64,000 nucleotides of DNA, taken from positions 39,370,001-39,434,000 of the forward strand of contig CM114272.1 of assembly GCA_050084515.1 (NCBI GenBank). The letters are read 5' to 3'. The notes beneath the pieces are model-generated. The model searched no databases. It was not told the DNA's origin and saw only the letters and a program-made list of their open reading frames with translations. The stretch comes from Blasia pusilla (lineage: Eukaryota > Marchantiophyta > Marchantiopsida > Blasiales). Of the stretch, positions 1 through 10,660 are shown in pieces (the stretch's first letter is position 1; the number at the start of each line of letters is the position of its first letter). The translations under genes were made by a program, and so were the position numbers.

Positions 1-1025
1 TGTGAGGACTGCATCATGGCTGCTATGGGAGATACATAAGCTGGTGTTTCAGCCATCTTTGGGCTGTTTGGGAACCATCATGTGCTCTCAGAATTGAGTT
101 GTACATAGACACCTGTGTTTCATTCAAGTTTACCTTTGTATCATGCATACTGAGTCTTCATGGGAGTATGTGCTGGACACATACTGGGTAACATTAGTAG
201 TTGTGCATCTTATGAGGGCTCTCAGATGACAAGAAGATTCCACCAGTATTGACCAGCAGCAGAGTTTCTGTTGAACTTCCATATTTAAGGGTACTACAAT
301 AGCTACAGTATAGTTTATGTTTGAAACAGGTGACCCTCATTCCACCCAAGAGCTTAAAGGCTCAGGGCTGTCAGCTCACAATATATCTAATCTGACAAAG
401 GACATTAGCAGAATAAATCACTGGCGAGGAATTTCCATTTATGAACCACAGCAAGAATGGAACCTAAGTTCATTTCTCGGACTCCCCAGTTTTGACTCAG
501 AGCTTGACTTGCACAGGTTGGAAGTCCCACATAAGAAACTCTACAGCATAACAATCAAGAGAATGTAATGCATTCAAAAGTAACAGTGACTGGCAATGCA
601 GACATATGAACTAAGCAAAGAAACAAAGAACCACTGAAAGAGGACAATAAAGATAAATTGGCAGGAGTTGATCCTAAACGAGGTAAACAGTGTATAGCTT
701 GCATGAATGTTGACCATCAATCTACAGCCTACAAACAACTTTCAACGTGCTAAAGGCTGATAGGCATCATGATCCTATTGACTTCTTCAGCTTGTGATAG
801 CAATGAATCAAAGGTGAAATGTGACCTTGGTCTTGACTATGTCACAAGAATGGAAGTCCAGAAAAAACTCGGCTTGGATTGGCACTACACTCATACTCAT
901 TTTAAGGTGGAGTATAGTAGGATCAAGGAATAATAGGTGGAAGTTGGGTTCAAGGGGACATATCTATGAGGACTTTCTGCATATCCTTAACAAAGAACCA
1001 ACTTTCATGACCCCTGGCTGTGCAG
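1..1025. other. Upstream region of the fatty acid hydroxylase; no assured gene
   Basis: I recognise no gene here. An open frame at 317-568 (+, 83 codons) matches no family I know and has no clear splice context. A frame at about 941-1005 (+) has a weak resemblance (GHIYEDF, then LNKEP) to the N-terminal region of plant fatty acid 2-hydroxylases, but it is out of frame with the sure exon starting at 1026. The true first exon of the hydroxylase should lie in or left of this stretch. Confidence 0.3.
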
Positions 1026-2254
1026 TTCAATACTCGGACTGTTTGGTGGGTCATACCTGTAATATGGCTGCCAGTCGTTTGTGCAATGGAGATTCTAGCT
1101 TTGCAGAGGGGTTTGCCAGTCCCGCAATTGCTAACTGCAATGGCAGTTGGAGTGCTGTTATGGTCACTCATTGAATATGTATTGCATCGACACCTGTTCC
1201 ACATTAAGACAACTGGCTACTGGTGAGTTGAGCTGGACTAGTATATTCACATCTCATTCATCAGAGGTTATGTTTAACGAGTGGATGTATGTCTCTTGCT
1301 GCCCTGGAGATGCAGGCAGATTCTAGTCCTCCCCTTAAGCTATTTCAAGTCACTTCTCCCATGCAGGTCAAATACTGGACATTACCTCCTGCACGGCTGT
1401 CACCATAAGTTCCCATTGGATGCATACCGGCTTGTCTTCCCTCCTGCAGGAACAGCTATATTTTGTGTTTTGGTAAGGACCTCAAATGCTTGTGCATATT
1501 GTCATTCTATTGGGTGGATTTAAGTTTGAAAAGCACACTTGCTGTTGCAATTTACATGCAATAGCTTGAGTAGTCTTAGTGATGAAGCTTGTCTCAGCAA
1601 CTTGTGGCCAGCAGAGGTAGTTTCAATGGCATGAAGGCAGGAGTCATTGGGACATCTCAAATTCTTTTTAGGATTCTGGATACAAAGGCCTTGGAGTTTG
1701 AAACATCTTGGCAAGACAAGAGAATCTTGCATGTCTCTCTGGCAAGGAGAGTGCAGTGCCCATACATTCTAAAGATTGAGGGATGCCAGCTAGCGAAGGT
1801 GACAAATACATTGTATTACTGTGTACAGTTTTGGAACATCCTCAAAATTATAGCACCGCCTACAGTGGCACCTTCCCTCTTTGGTGGAGGATTATTGGGA
1901 TATGTGATGTATGATCTCGTCCATTTCTTTCTTCACCATGGAGTCCCTTTCAATGATCTCAGCCGCAAGCTGAAGGTATTGACTGTACTTGTTTTTTACC
2001 TATTTACCCTAAAAGATTTGTTTTTCTTGGTGCACCCTTAATTATCTTATGCTGCATCAATTAAAACTTTGACACGTTGCTGCAAAACTTCCTTTCAGGA
2101 GTTAGTGAAAAGGAGTGCTAAACAATGATTACGGATGTTCACTGTGCAGAGGTATCATTTGAATCATCACTACAAGGAGCAAACAAATAGTTTTGGAATC
2201 ACGAGTAGTTTGTGGGACTGGGTATTTGGCACACTTCCACCTTCAAAAACCTAG
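1026..2254 (+). CDS. FAH1: Fatty acid 2-hydroxylase (FAH-type), four 3' exons
   Basis: A di-iron ER membrane enzyme that hydroxylates the C2 position of very-long-chain fatty acids of sphingolipids, with electrons from cytochrome b5. Exons are 1026-1222, 1367-1472, 1829-1975 and 2150-2254. Each junction has GT/AG sites, and joining them keeps one frame ending in TAG at 2252-2254, giving about 184 residues. The translation starts near TRTVWWVIPVIWLPVV and holds the histidine clusters of the family: HRHLFH, HGCHH, HFFLHH and HLNHH. LFGGGLLGYVMYDLVH and FGITSSLWDWVFGTLP are typical plant FAH text. Introns are short (144, 356 and 174 bp). The strong acceptor ending at 1025 implies an upstream exon for roughly the first 50 residues of the usual ~237; I could not locate it. 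The visible exons have no stop or frameshift, so the gene is probably functional. Confidence 0.88.
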
Positions 2255-2452
2255 AGAATAGAGAGGATACCCTATGTTATTCACAGATATCCACATTGGG
2301 TATCTGCTTGTTTCACTTTAACATGGAGCTGTTTTCATTTCTTTTGCCAGCAATATACAGTGAAAGGTGGTGTACTAGGCATATGGAATTGCATTGGAGT
2401 GTCTTATTCTAGACAAATCCTAGTGGCAATTAAGATGCATATCTTTTAAGAC

Positions 2453-2610
2453 CTTGCCTTGCAAAGCTCTGGGGATGGATTATCAGAAGAAAGTGTGAAG
2501 ATCGACAGGAAATGCCGCACATTTTCTTGCAGGTGTTCAGGTCTAGCTCTCATCATTTAGAGTCACTCCGATCAGTGAAGTTGCAGGTGGCTGGTGGACA
2601 TGAAGACCTT
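2453..2610 (+). repeat. Direct repeat copy 1 (pair with 3181-3340)
   Basis: This segment, beginning GCAAAGCTCTGGGGAT and running through ATTTTCTTGCAGGTGTTCAG to the TTTAGAGTCACT block, is repeated in the same orientation about 730 bp downstream with scattered substitutions. It lies just after the hydroxylase gene and could belong to its 3' UTR region or be a mobile remnant. Confidence 0.7.
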
Positions 2611-2766
2611 CTCAGGCTCTCCTTATTGCCCATCATTGGAGGCTTCCACCATCACTTTCAACTTGAAGGGATGGAACGAAACTTAGGCATATCCCTGTCG
2701 CTTTCATGAGAGCTTCCAAAAGGCATGTGGTAATGGATTTCTACATTTTGGGATTCTGTTCCCAGG

Positions 2767-2802
2767 CTTAAAGTTTAGGGTCCCAGGACCCTAAACTTTA
2801 AG
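2767..2802. repeat. Perfect 17-bp inverted repeat with telomere-like TTTAGGG
   Basis: The arms 2767-2783 and 2786-2802 are perfect reverse complements separated by 2 bases. Each arm contains the plant telomere unit TTTAGGG/CCCTAAA flanked by CTTAAAG. It lies between the two direct-repeat copies. It could be a hairpin, a foldback tip or a chance palindrome. Confidence 0.75.
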
Positions 2803-3180
2803 TTCCAGCTTTGAGTGGAAGGAAAAAATACACCCTTTATCTATCAATATGTCTGCAGTTCGTGACCTATTACAAAGTTTCCGTCCATGGAGTTCTCCTC
2901 GCCCTTCTCTTCTCTGTGTGAACGGGAAAGCATATCCTTGGACATGTGGCAATATTTTGTACCTTACCAAACTCTCTCCAATTCAAATTTGTGTCCTCTA
3001 TTCCCTGTATTAGGATATTGGTTTATCTAATTTTTTCACTTCCCCTGACTTTCCTCATTGGGTTTCTCTATTTCAATTCCTTCAATTCCTTGATTGCAAG
3101 TGTCGCCCAATCCTTTTTCTTTTCGCCTGTGGGGCCCCTCTTTTATTGTGAAGGAGAGCCTTTTCTTTCTGTCACGAACG

Positions 3181-3340
3181 TCTTAGGATTGCAAAGCTCT
3201 GGGGATTGATTATCCAGAGAAAGTAGAAAGATCGACAGGAAATGCAGTACATTTTCTTGCAGGTGTTCAGGTGTAGCCCTCATCATTTAGAGTCACTGCG
3301 ATCACTGGAGTTGCAAGTGGTTTCTAGACATCAAGGCCAC
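3181..3340 (+). repeat. Direct repeat copy 2 (pair with 2453-2610)
   Basis: Second copy of the segment at 2453-2610, sharing the GCAAAGCTCTGGGGAT start, GATCGACAGGAAATGC, TTCTTGCAGGTGTTCAGG and CATCATTTAGAGTCACT blocks. The interval between the copies has no recognised coding sequence. Confidence 0.7.
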
Positions 3341-3627
3341 AGTCGCCAAACAGTGTAAATCACAATCTTTCTCAAAGTGCGCTGGATTTCCAAGCAGGTT
3401 GTGTGACTTATCATGCAGCAGCCTGAACCCACCCAATGATCTTGGCTACAGTTGTGCTCCTCAGTCGCTCCTGAATGCATTTGTGACTATATTGTACTTT
3501 ATAAAGATGGACATGGTTGGCCCTGCAAACATCTCCCTTTTGCTTTTAGGGTTCGTGGGGTGACGTTTAGGACCCAATAGCTCAAACAAATATCTCAACA
3601 GCATGTGATGTTTTTTGGGTGCACATG

Positions 3628-3660
3628 GGCCCTGGCAAGGGCAGTATCCTTGCCAGGGCC
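3628..3660. repeat. 13-bp perfect inverted repeat
   Basis: Arms 3628-3640 (GGCCCTGGCAAGG) and 3648-3660 are exact reverse complements around a 7-base loop. It sits in non-coding sequence with no adjacent T-tract gene end, so a function cannot be assigned. Confidence 0.6.
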
Positions 3661-3973
3661 TGGAGGATTCGTTAGACATACACATGAAGTGGTATAAACC
3701 AGATACCCATTCACAGCAACCAACGCAGGGAGAAGCAGAGCTGATCTGCACCAATGGTAAACAGTATGGCAAGGATTGAAGAGCGTGGTAGGAAAATGCA
3801 AAGCAAGATTCCAGCTAGACTTATGTATACATCAGTACGGGTTTGGCTAGAGTTTGTATGCCATGCTCGTTCTCGATTTGTAACGCGGTTCGCCAGAGCT
3901 GAGTCGGATCCGGGTAGATTAGCTTCTCTACTCTCGCGAGGTGTAGAATAGTGGGAGACTTCGATTTCTAGCC

Positions 3974-4341
3974 TCATGGATCATTTCGCATCAAGTGGAG
4001 GCTTTTAGGGTTTTGAAGCGTGTTTTCACCAAAGCCAGATACTACTCTAGTTTTGTTACAACACTTTACAAGCTCAGCTCTCTTCTCCAGACTGAGACAT
4101 GTGTTCGCTACTGGCCCAGTTTGGTTGGACTCATACGACCACTCTCTTTGTTGATACTGACCTACATCAGGTAGACTTCGAGTCCCACCAGTTTCATGCA
4201 ATTTCTTTTGCTTTCGAGTCACTTTACGTATGCATGATTGCGTGCCTTTTCTCCGTGGCTTAGGCGAAGACCAGCTGACTTTATCAACAAGTCTTTCTAA
4301 TGGTGGGCGAGTGTAGGGGTCCTCCAAGACTTGGTCCACTC
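3974..4341 (-). CDS. Possible 3'-terminal exon of an unrecognised gene
   Basis: On the minus strand an intron-like acceptor (AATTTCCAG, ending at plus 4342) is followed by about 121 open codons ending in a stop near 3974. The translation is rich in Lys, Arg, Ser and Thr (for example SWSSPKPRRKGTQ and VTRKQKKLHETGG) and resembles the disordered tail of a plant nuclear protein. I recognise no domain. Upstream exons, if any, would lie to the right, where the sequence is AT-rich and shows nothing clear. It may equally be a chance open frame. Confidence 0.25.
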
Positions 4342-4344
4342 CTG

Positions 4345-5480
4345 GAAATTAACATGTTCATCCTGCAAAAATAGGTTACTTTGAATTAGATGAGTTAAAA
4401 GAGGGCATACCGGCAATTTTATGCAGACTTTGATCTTTTAATGCCTCCTCTATATTTTATCCCATAGGATCATTTCATCTTTTTAGTATCTTAATCCTCC
4501 ATAGGAACGGAGAGAAAATATGTTTACCCTCTTTCTTTCCGTCTAGTTCATTTCCATTCCCCACGAGAGGGTCAAGGCTAAGAAGGGCAGATGGAGATGC
4601 GCTCTTCTCCTCTCTCCCTTGAAATGGGCAGGGACTAATGGGCCCTCCCACAATTTCCAAAGAAGGCACATTTGTGTATATCACTTCATATGTATCTCCC
4701 CTTCATATTAAAAAATTATTCTTTCTCCTCCACTTTTCAAAATGAACTATGAAATATGACAACTAAATTTGAAAATATTAACAAGAATATCTTATACTCA
4801 CTAATGACCGATTGCCTAACTTTAGAATTTGGAATTGAACACAACGCCTCCATAGAAAATGTAACATTTCTTCACATCTGAAATAAGTGATAGTATAAAT
4901 TTTTAGTTTGAGTTTTTGTACGTACATGCGTGTTTGCTCCTATCCAAGACTAAAATTCTCTTCTTTGAAGTTTCTTAGAACTTTCTTGAAAACAAGATTT
5001 TTGTAGTAATAGTAGTGTGAAACTAGACATCACGTAATGACTCTTGCTACGTTGGCGAAGAGGTAATTTGGTGACATATTCCAGCCATTTGGTTTCAATA
5101 CAAAGCTTGGCCTTGTGTACATGCAACATTGTTGAAAAATTACAACGCTTAGGCCTTCAATTGGAGGCGCCATTGTGTGGACGGGAGTCATCTGAACATT
5201 ACACATTTTAATTTTCCATGTCTTGATGCCTCGATACATTGATATGAGGAAAGACGACACCAAATTCAACACCACCCACTTTGTGTGGACATATCAAATG
5301 AAGTTGGACCTCATGGCCGATCAAATTGGCCAATTGTTAAAGGAAGACTCCCACAACCTGCTACACCTCCACCCACTCATTGACTAACGCCCAACATCAA
5401 TAACGATTTTTTGGCATGGAGTATCAATAATATTCAAGTATTTTCCTTGATTAACAACCACCTTGAAATAAATTTTTGAC
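4345..5480. other. AT-rich stretch without recognised genes
   Basis: I see no long open frame, RNA gene or recognisable repeat in this stretch. It separates the possible exon at 3974-4341 from the copia relic. Confidence 0.4.
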
Positions 5481-5559
5481 TTACATCACAAGTATTGATA
5501 AAGTAAGTGAAGCCTAGATACGCCTATGCAACATGTACTATGCACAAGATCATGTGTCT

Positions 5560-6080
5560 CGAATGTACCTAAAGGACCGGTCGTCGACCCTCAAGATGAA
5601 GGAAGGAAACAACGTATGAAAGCACTTACAAGGCTTTAAGAACATCCTTGACAAACTTGTAGTCGAAGGCTCTGTTGTGGATGATGGGGATGTTGTACTT
5701 GGACTAGCGAGAAGCATACTAGAGAGCTATAGGCCGTTCGTATCCTCTTTGCATAGTCATGCAAGCTTGACCCTCTAGGTTTTAGTGAACTTTCTACTTC
5801 AAGAAGAGATTTGGTAGAATGTTGTTAAGGGGGTTGATTACTTATCAACAACGCTTACAACCACAACCACAACTTCAATATTGGATCCAAAACTATATCA
5901 AGTACGAGAGTAAGTTGCTCTTATCTTGGATAAGAGACTTGGCAAGCTCCATATAAGTCCTTTAAGGATAAAATTTGCTCAAGGAAGCCATAGGAAGTAG
6001 AAATCTTCCAAGAACCCCAAGTGAAAACTAACATTTTTCTATTGTGGTAAGGTAGGCCACATGGCCAAGGAGTGCTAGAA
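5560..6080 (+). pseudogene. Copia gag relic with broken zinc knuckle
   Basis: Broken frames carry phrases typical of copia gag (UBN2-like): LKMKEGNNV, FKNILDKLV and ILDKRLGKLHIS. They are followed by a nucleocapsid knuckle reading FYCGKVGHMAKEC and then a stop. The usual CX2CX4HX4C pattern has lost its first cysteine, which is Phe here. Several stops and frameshifts interrupt the frame. In a living element gag packages the RNA. Confidence 0.7.
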
Positions 6081-6318
6081 GAGAATACAAGATGGGGAAA
6101 ATACCAGAAAATCTAATTTTGGTGAGCATACAACACGTATCATATATCTCTTGTATCGTAAAAAATTAGACTTGCATAGTACTTGGTGTCTAACAAAAGA
6201 GCTACAACTCACATGGTGTTTGACATGGCCACCTTTAAAGACTACAATAAAGTCTCAAAAAAAATAGATTGTGTTTAATGGTGACGATAGTTACTAGAAA
6301 GTTGATGGTAGAGGAGAT

Positions 6319-7130
6319 GTGGAAGGAATTCTCCTTGATAGAAGGAGAATCATGATTGAAGATGTCCTACACGTACTACCTCTAAGAAAGAACCTTTTCT
6401 ATGTATCAAGACACGACCTACCTCAAGGCAGCTTGGCACTTCAAGAAGGTGCATGGATCATTAGAGATAAGCAAGATGGCATACTTGCGAGATGTGTGCT
6501 AAGGAAAAATATGTATAGGTTGGGGCTTTCCACCCCCAACTCCCATCCACATATGACACTCGCAACGAATTCCACTGTGAGTGCCAAAACTTGGCACAAG
6601 AGGCTTGGCCTTCTTAGTTTCAAGAGGATGCATTTATTGAAGTCCATGTCAAGTGGACTTGAGACTTAGAAACTTGATGGAGAGAATTTTTTCCCTTCCT
6701 GTCTGTTTGGAAAACAAACTAGAGTCAAGTTTCCAACTGAAGGACCTATTAGGGCAATTGAAGTTCTAGAGCTTGTGCATTCAAATAGTGCTGGAAAGAT
6801 GAGAAAACCAACCAAGTCTGGTTATTTATCTTATATAACCTTCATTGATGACTCATCAAGATATACTATTGTTTATCTTCTCACACATAAGTCATAAGCC
6901 TTTGAAAGATTTTAAAAATATAAAGGAATAACAAACGCATTGCACTCCAGAGAATTTAGACCCTCATAGTAGATAATGGGAGAGAATATAAATCCAAAGA
7001 GTTCAGAGCCTTTTGGTTACACCACAATATCCTGAGACAATATATGGTCCATATGCATGATACCCCACAACAAAATGGGGTGGCAAAATGTAAGAACAAA
7101 ACCTTAAGGTAGGTTTTTTTTTCTCTATGT
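6319..7130 (+). pseudogene. Copia GAG-pre-integrase and integrase relic
   Basis: The open stretch 6319-6669 reads RLGLSTPNSH and ends with WHKRLGLLSFKRMHLL, the GAG-pre-integrase segment (normally W-H-x-R-x-G-H) with its His replaced by Leu. Downstream, in changing frames, come FIDDSSRYTIVYLLTHKS (first catalytic Asp context), a degraded VDNGREYKSKEF (second Asp) and TPQQNGVAKCKNKTL (the catalytic Glu position is altered). Stops and frameshifts are frequent. In living elements the protein inserts cDNA into the host genome. Confidence 0.8.
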
Positions 7131-8029
7131 TGCATAACTTTAGACTTGCCAAATATTATTGGGGAGAAGCTCTATTAATTGTTAATTACTTACATAATAG
7201 AGCTCCTACCAAATCAGTTAAGAAGGGAAAACTCCCTATAAATTGTGGAGAGACAGGAAAGCTTATCTTAGTCACTTGAGATAATTTTGGTATACCGACT
7301 AGGCTAGATTCCACAAGAACCCTAAGGGCAAGCTTGACTTCAAATCACAAGAGTCCATACTCCTTGGATATGGAGATGAATTCAAATCATACAAACTTGA
7401 TCGAAAAGGGGATATGAGGTTTATCCTTAGGAGGGATGTGACCTTCAATGAGATCAATGATTTTGTAGTCACTCATAGAATAGCAAGTTCTTCATCCGAT
7501 GATGAAAGAGTTGAAGAATTCCCTTTGTTGCCCTTCATTAACACACAAATGAAGAAAGTTGGTACATTTGCAACTATTCCAACAACCCGAGTGAATGGGA
7601 ATTTTACATCAAATAGTCAAACTCGAGGTACCACAGGCCCTATGTCTATTGCACCATGATCCTGTTTTGGTAGGCCATTGAGAGTTCAAGTTGCAAACCC
7701 AACTACTCCACTGAAGATTTACCAAAGGACAAAAGGGAGAACACATAATCATGGTAATAATGGGCAAGGAAACCCCACACATGCTCATGAAATACTTACA
7801 CCAACCCTAGCAGAAGTAGTAGTAGAAGAAAAAAGGCTCTTCAATATGATGCAGCAAAAGGAAGACCCGTCCTCCATAACCAATTCATGTTTATTTTTTA
7901 TGGTTGGAATCTTTCTGATCCTCAAATTAACATTCGACACAGCCCTATCAAGGCAAGATGCATCCAAGTGGACAAGGGAAACTCAAAGATATCTCGAGTT
8001 GTGATCAATCAATAATACGTGGACTTTTA

Positions 8030-8560
8030 GTGATTTTCCAAAAGTAAAGATGTCGATGAAGTGTAAGTGGGTCTTCAAGACCAAATTCAATGCCAATGGT
8101 CCTTTTGAGAGGTTTAAGGCAAGGCTCATTGCAAAAAATTATTCCCAAGTGTAAGGTATTGTTTACATTGATACCTTCTCACTAGTAGTCAAAATCACAT
8201 CCATCACAGAAATACTAGCTCTTACTACTCAATTTCACCTCTTGGTCAAGAAAATGGATATGAAAGCAACCTTTCTGAACAATGTGCTTTATGAAGAAGT
8301 ATACTAAGTCTTAGAGATGCCTTAAGGATTGAATGATCCCAAGGATTAGAACACAATGTGTAAATTGAACAAAGCCTTCTACAAATTGAAACACGCTTCC
8401 AGACTCTAGATTCATAGGATTGATTCCTCTCTCTTTGAGATTGGGTTCTAGACAGCGACTATTAATCTGAATTTGTATTTCATCAAATATGGAGAGCAAA
8501 ATGTGATACTGGCTCTATCTGTTGATGATACTGTCATTGTTAGCAATAATCAAAACGCCC
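8030..8560 (+). pseudogene. Copia reverse transcriptase (RVT_2) relic
   Basis: The translation runs from KWVFKTKFNANGPFERFKAR through KKMDMKATFLNN to a degraded active-site segment LSVDDTVIVSNN, corresponding to the copia YVDD box. These are standard Ty1/copia reverse transcriptase landmarks. At least four in-frame stops interrupt it (for example after NYSQV and VYEEVY). RNase H is not evident. The region ends about 200 bp before the long palindrome at 8750-8785. Confidence 0.8.
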
Positions 8561-8749
8561 TCTACCTTGGGGATGTCATCCGAGGATATTAACATGTAAT
8601 ATGAGTATGCCCAAAGGGTTTTTTAATTTAAAAAAGAGGTGAACTATAATTAAGAAATTAGTTGCAAAAGGGCTTGAACAATATTTTTTAGGTCCTATTA
8701 TAATATAAGGTTCATATAATTTTTAGGCTAGTAGAAATAAAAAAAAACT

Positions 8750-8785
8750 ACTATAAGGAACTCGATATATCGAGTTCCTTATAGT
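8750..8785. repeat. 36-bp perfect palindrome flanked by A- and T-tracts
   Basis: The sequence 8750-8785 equals its own reverse complement, centred on CGATATATCG. On the left is an A-run (about 8738-8747) and on the right a T-run (about 8788-8799), so the symmetry extends imperfectly to about 60 bp. It lies at the junction between the copia relic and gypsy LTR sequence. It could be a foldback (MITE-like) tip or a cruciform-prone junction. Confidence 0.85.
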
Positions 8786-8799
8786 ATTTTTTTTTTTTT

Positions 8800-9290
8800 A
8801 TAGACTAAACCCCCTTCACTCTCCCAAGCTCTCTCCACGATAACTTATTATCGTAGGTCACCTCCTTGACTCTTGACATGCTGTAGCGGGTCAAGGATCA
8901 CTTCCCAAATTGAAAAGTCAACTATACCCAAAATGGCAACTTACCCAAAATAGTAAGTTCCTCAATATGGCTCCAAATGAGCCGAAACGAAGGGGAAATT
9001 TGCTCTCTCAGGTTACCTCTGGCCTCAAGAGGTCATCCTAGACCTCTTGAGGATGTCCTCCTTGACCTCTTGAGCTATCTTCCTCAACTTCTTGAGGATG
9101 TCCTCCTGTATCTCCGAAGGTGCTCTACTAGATCTCGTGGATCTATCCTAACATACGTGACAACTCTCATGCACATACACATCACTACACAACGTACATT
9201 GTTGTCACTAAATGCACATACAAACACACAAGATCCCATGCTAACCCATGGAATCCACACAATGTGACAATAAGTACCAAAATATCTCCA
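8800..9290 (-). repeat. Ty3/gypsy LTR fragments joined tail to head
   Basis: Bases about 8800-9150 match the right-hand part of the solo LTR at 12175-12806: CTCCCAAGCTCTCTCC, CACTTCCCAAA, GGCTCCAAATGAGCCGAAAC and GATCTATCCTA. Bases about 9150-9285 match its left-hand part: CATACACATCACTACACAAC, GATCCCATGCTAAC and ACCAAAATATCTCCAAT. The order is therefore tail then head, not a single LTR. It lies just left of the integrase end of the minus-strand gypsy element, where that element's 3' LTR is expected. Confidence 0.65.
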
Positions 9291-9450
9291 ATCATCCCCC
9301 TAGTTGGTGGTTAGGTCCCTCTAACTCCAGATAACCATTTATCCCTACCTACCATGACATACATCTCTCGGACGCTAAGAGCAAAAAGGTCGGTTGCTCA
9401 CGTGGCCTCATCTTTAGTCACCTTCTTGTCATCCATATCACACACACAAG

Positions 9451-9942
9451 TCAAAATCTATAACTACCTGACGATGGATGTGCCCCAGATGCTAGTCCAT
9501 CCGCCTTAGGATGATCCTGCGAAGTGGTGCGATGGTCGATCAACGCCTGATCACACAAGGCTTGATACTCCCCGCAAAAATCCGTACCTTGGTCTGTCAA
9601 CATCTCAGTTGGTGCGCCATAACAACTATGGAACTCCGTCAAAGGTAAAGGTCCTGCAAAATTCAAACTCCATCTATAACCTAGATCCATGAACGGAAGT
9701 GGATGCAACTGTGGAGTCAGAGCATTGAACGATGCTTGGACCCGATCACACACCATGCACCTAGGAAAAAACTTGTGAACATCAATATGCATGCCTCGCC
9801 ACCAAAATTGTATTTGGAGAAAGCTGTACGTCCGCTTAACTCCAAAATGATCCAACTCCTTGTGGGCATGCCGCACCAAACGTGCTCTCTGTGAAGGATG
9901 AGGCACTAGACGTACTCTACCATCCTCCATAACTTGCAACAC
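9451..9942 (-). pseudogene. Gypsy integrase with internal deletion
   Basis: The frame begins with a zinc-binding integrase N-terminus: HKELDHFGVKRTYSFLQ, then QFWWRGMHIDV and CMVCDRVQ (HHCC type). It continues to YRWSLNFAGPLPLT, which holds the first core Asp. The text then jumps to CYGAPTEMLTDQGTDFCGEYQ, which holds the second Asp, skipping the roughly 30 residues normally between them. It ends near DHRTTSQDHPKADGLAS, where the catalytic Glu should follow but is lost. The C-terminal domain is absent. It is the last pol domain before LTR-like sequence. The enzyme would have been inactive. Confidence 0.85.
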
Positions 9943-9974
9943 ATGTGTCCCCTCCCACCGAAGTCGTTTGGCTT

Positions 9975-10190
9975 ACTATAGCATCCAATCTTGCTCTCTA
10001 GCACCCATTGTGCTTGGGACGTTGCTAGTATGTAGGTACTCCAAGACTACTCCATCCTCGTGAATATCTCGGCAACTTGTTGTCTCTTCACCGACCTCTA
10101 GATCTAAGGACTCTCCATCAACCTCACCATGGATCAAAGTCTTAACACTCTGGCTCTCCATAGCCAACAAGCCCAAATAGGTTGAGGCGT
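9975..10190 (-). other. Linker between RNase H and integrase, degraded
   Basis: Frames here (for example the 66-codon frame 9976-10176) are acidic and lie between the RNase H and integrase segments of the gypsy polyprotein. No domain is recognised. Confidence 0.4.
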
Positions 10191-10199
10191 GTCATTCTC

Positions 10200-10660
10200 G
10201 AACCAACTCCTTATCACTCTCTCCATGCCATCGAGCTCCTGTCGAATCTTGCTCACTCCGGCATGGGTTACGGCTCAAACCATCTATATTTTGGTTGAGC
10301 GTCCCACGTCTATGTTCTACTTGGAAGTCATCTCGGAAGTCATAATCTTGCAACAATAGAACCCACCTTGCAAGCTTCCCTGTAAGCTTATTAGACTCCA
10401 TCAACCACTTAAGTGGCTGATGATCAATAATGATGGTAAAGGGGTTGCTGAATAAGTAACACCTGAAATGCGCAACAATCCACACTACAACCAAACACTC
10501 ACCCTCAACCGAGCTATACTTTTCCTCTAACGCGTTGTTCGAGCGACTAGTGTAAGCCACCATAAATTATCTACCCTCATCATCATGCTCGGTGAGCACG
10601 GCTCCAAGCCCCTACATGCTCCAATCTGTATGCAACTGGAAAGAACGCCCTCTAATTTAT
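10200..10660 (-). pseudogene. Gypsy RNase H segment
   Basis: The frame 10192-10563 reads VAYTSRSNNALEEKYSSVEG, then ECLVVVWIVAHFRCYL, IIIDHQPLKWLMESNKL and DGLSRNP. This is the standard Ty3/gypsy RNase H (RT_RNaseH-type) layout that degrades the RNA strand of the cDNA hybrid. A segment just upstream in another frame, LHTDWSM-GLGAVLTEHDDEG, holds the expected first catalytic Asp region with a stop inside. It is contiguous with reverse transcriptase on the right. Confidence 0.85.

Larger units (their letters stand above)
5500..8570 (+). mobile_element. Decayed Ty1/copia retrotransposon
   Basis: Copia order gag, integrase, reverse transcriptase is readable on the plus strand in several frames with many stops. 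Landmarks are a zinc-knuckle-like segment near 6038-6080, the GAG-pre-integrase and integrase segment 6319-7130, and RVT_2-type reverse transcriptase text at 8030-8560. The protease between knuckle and integrase is barely readable. I did not find matching flanking LTRs or a target duplication. No full-length protein can be made, so it is a dead copy. Confidence 0.85.
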
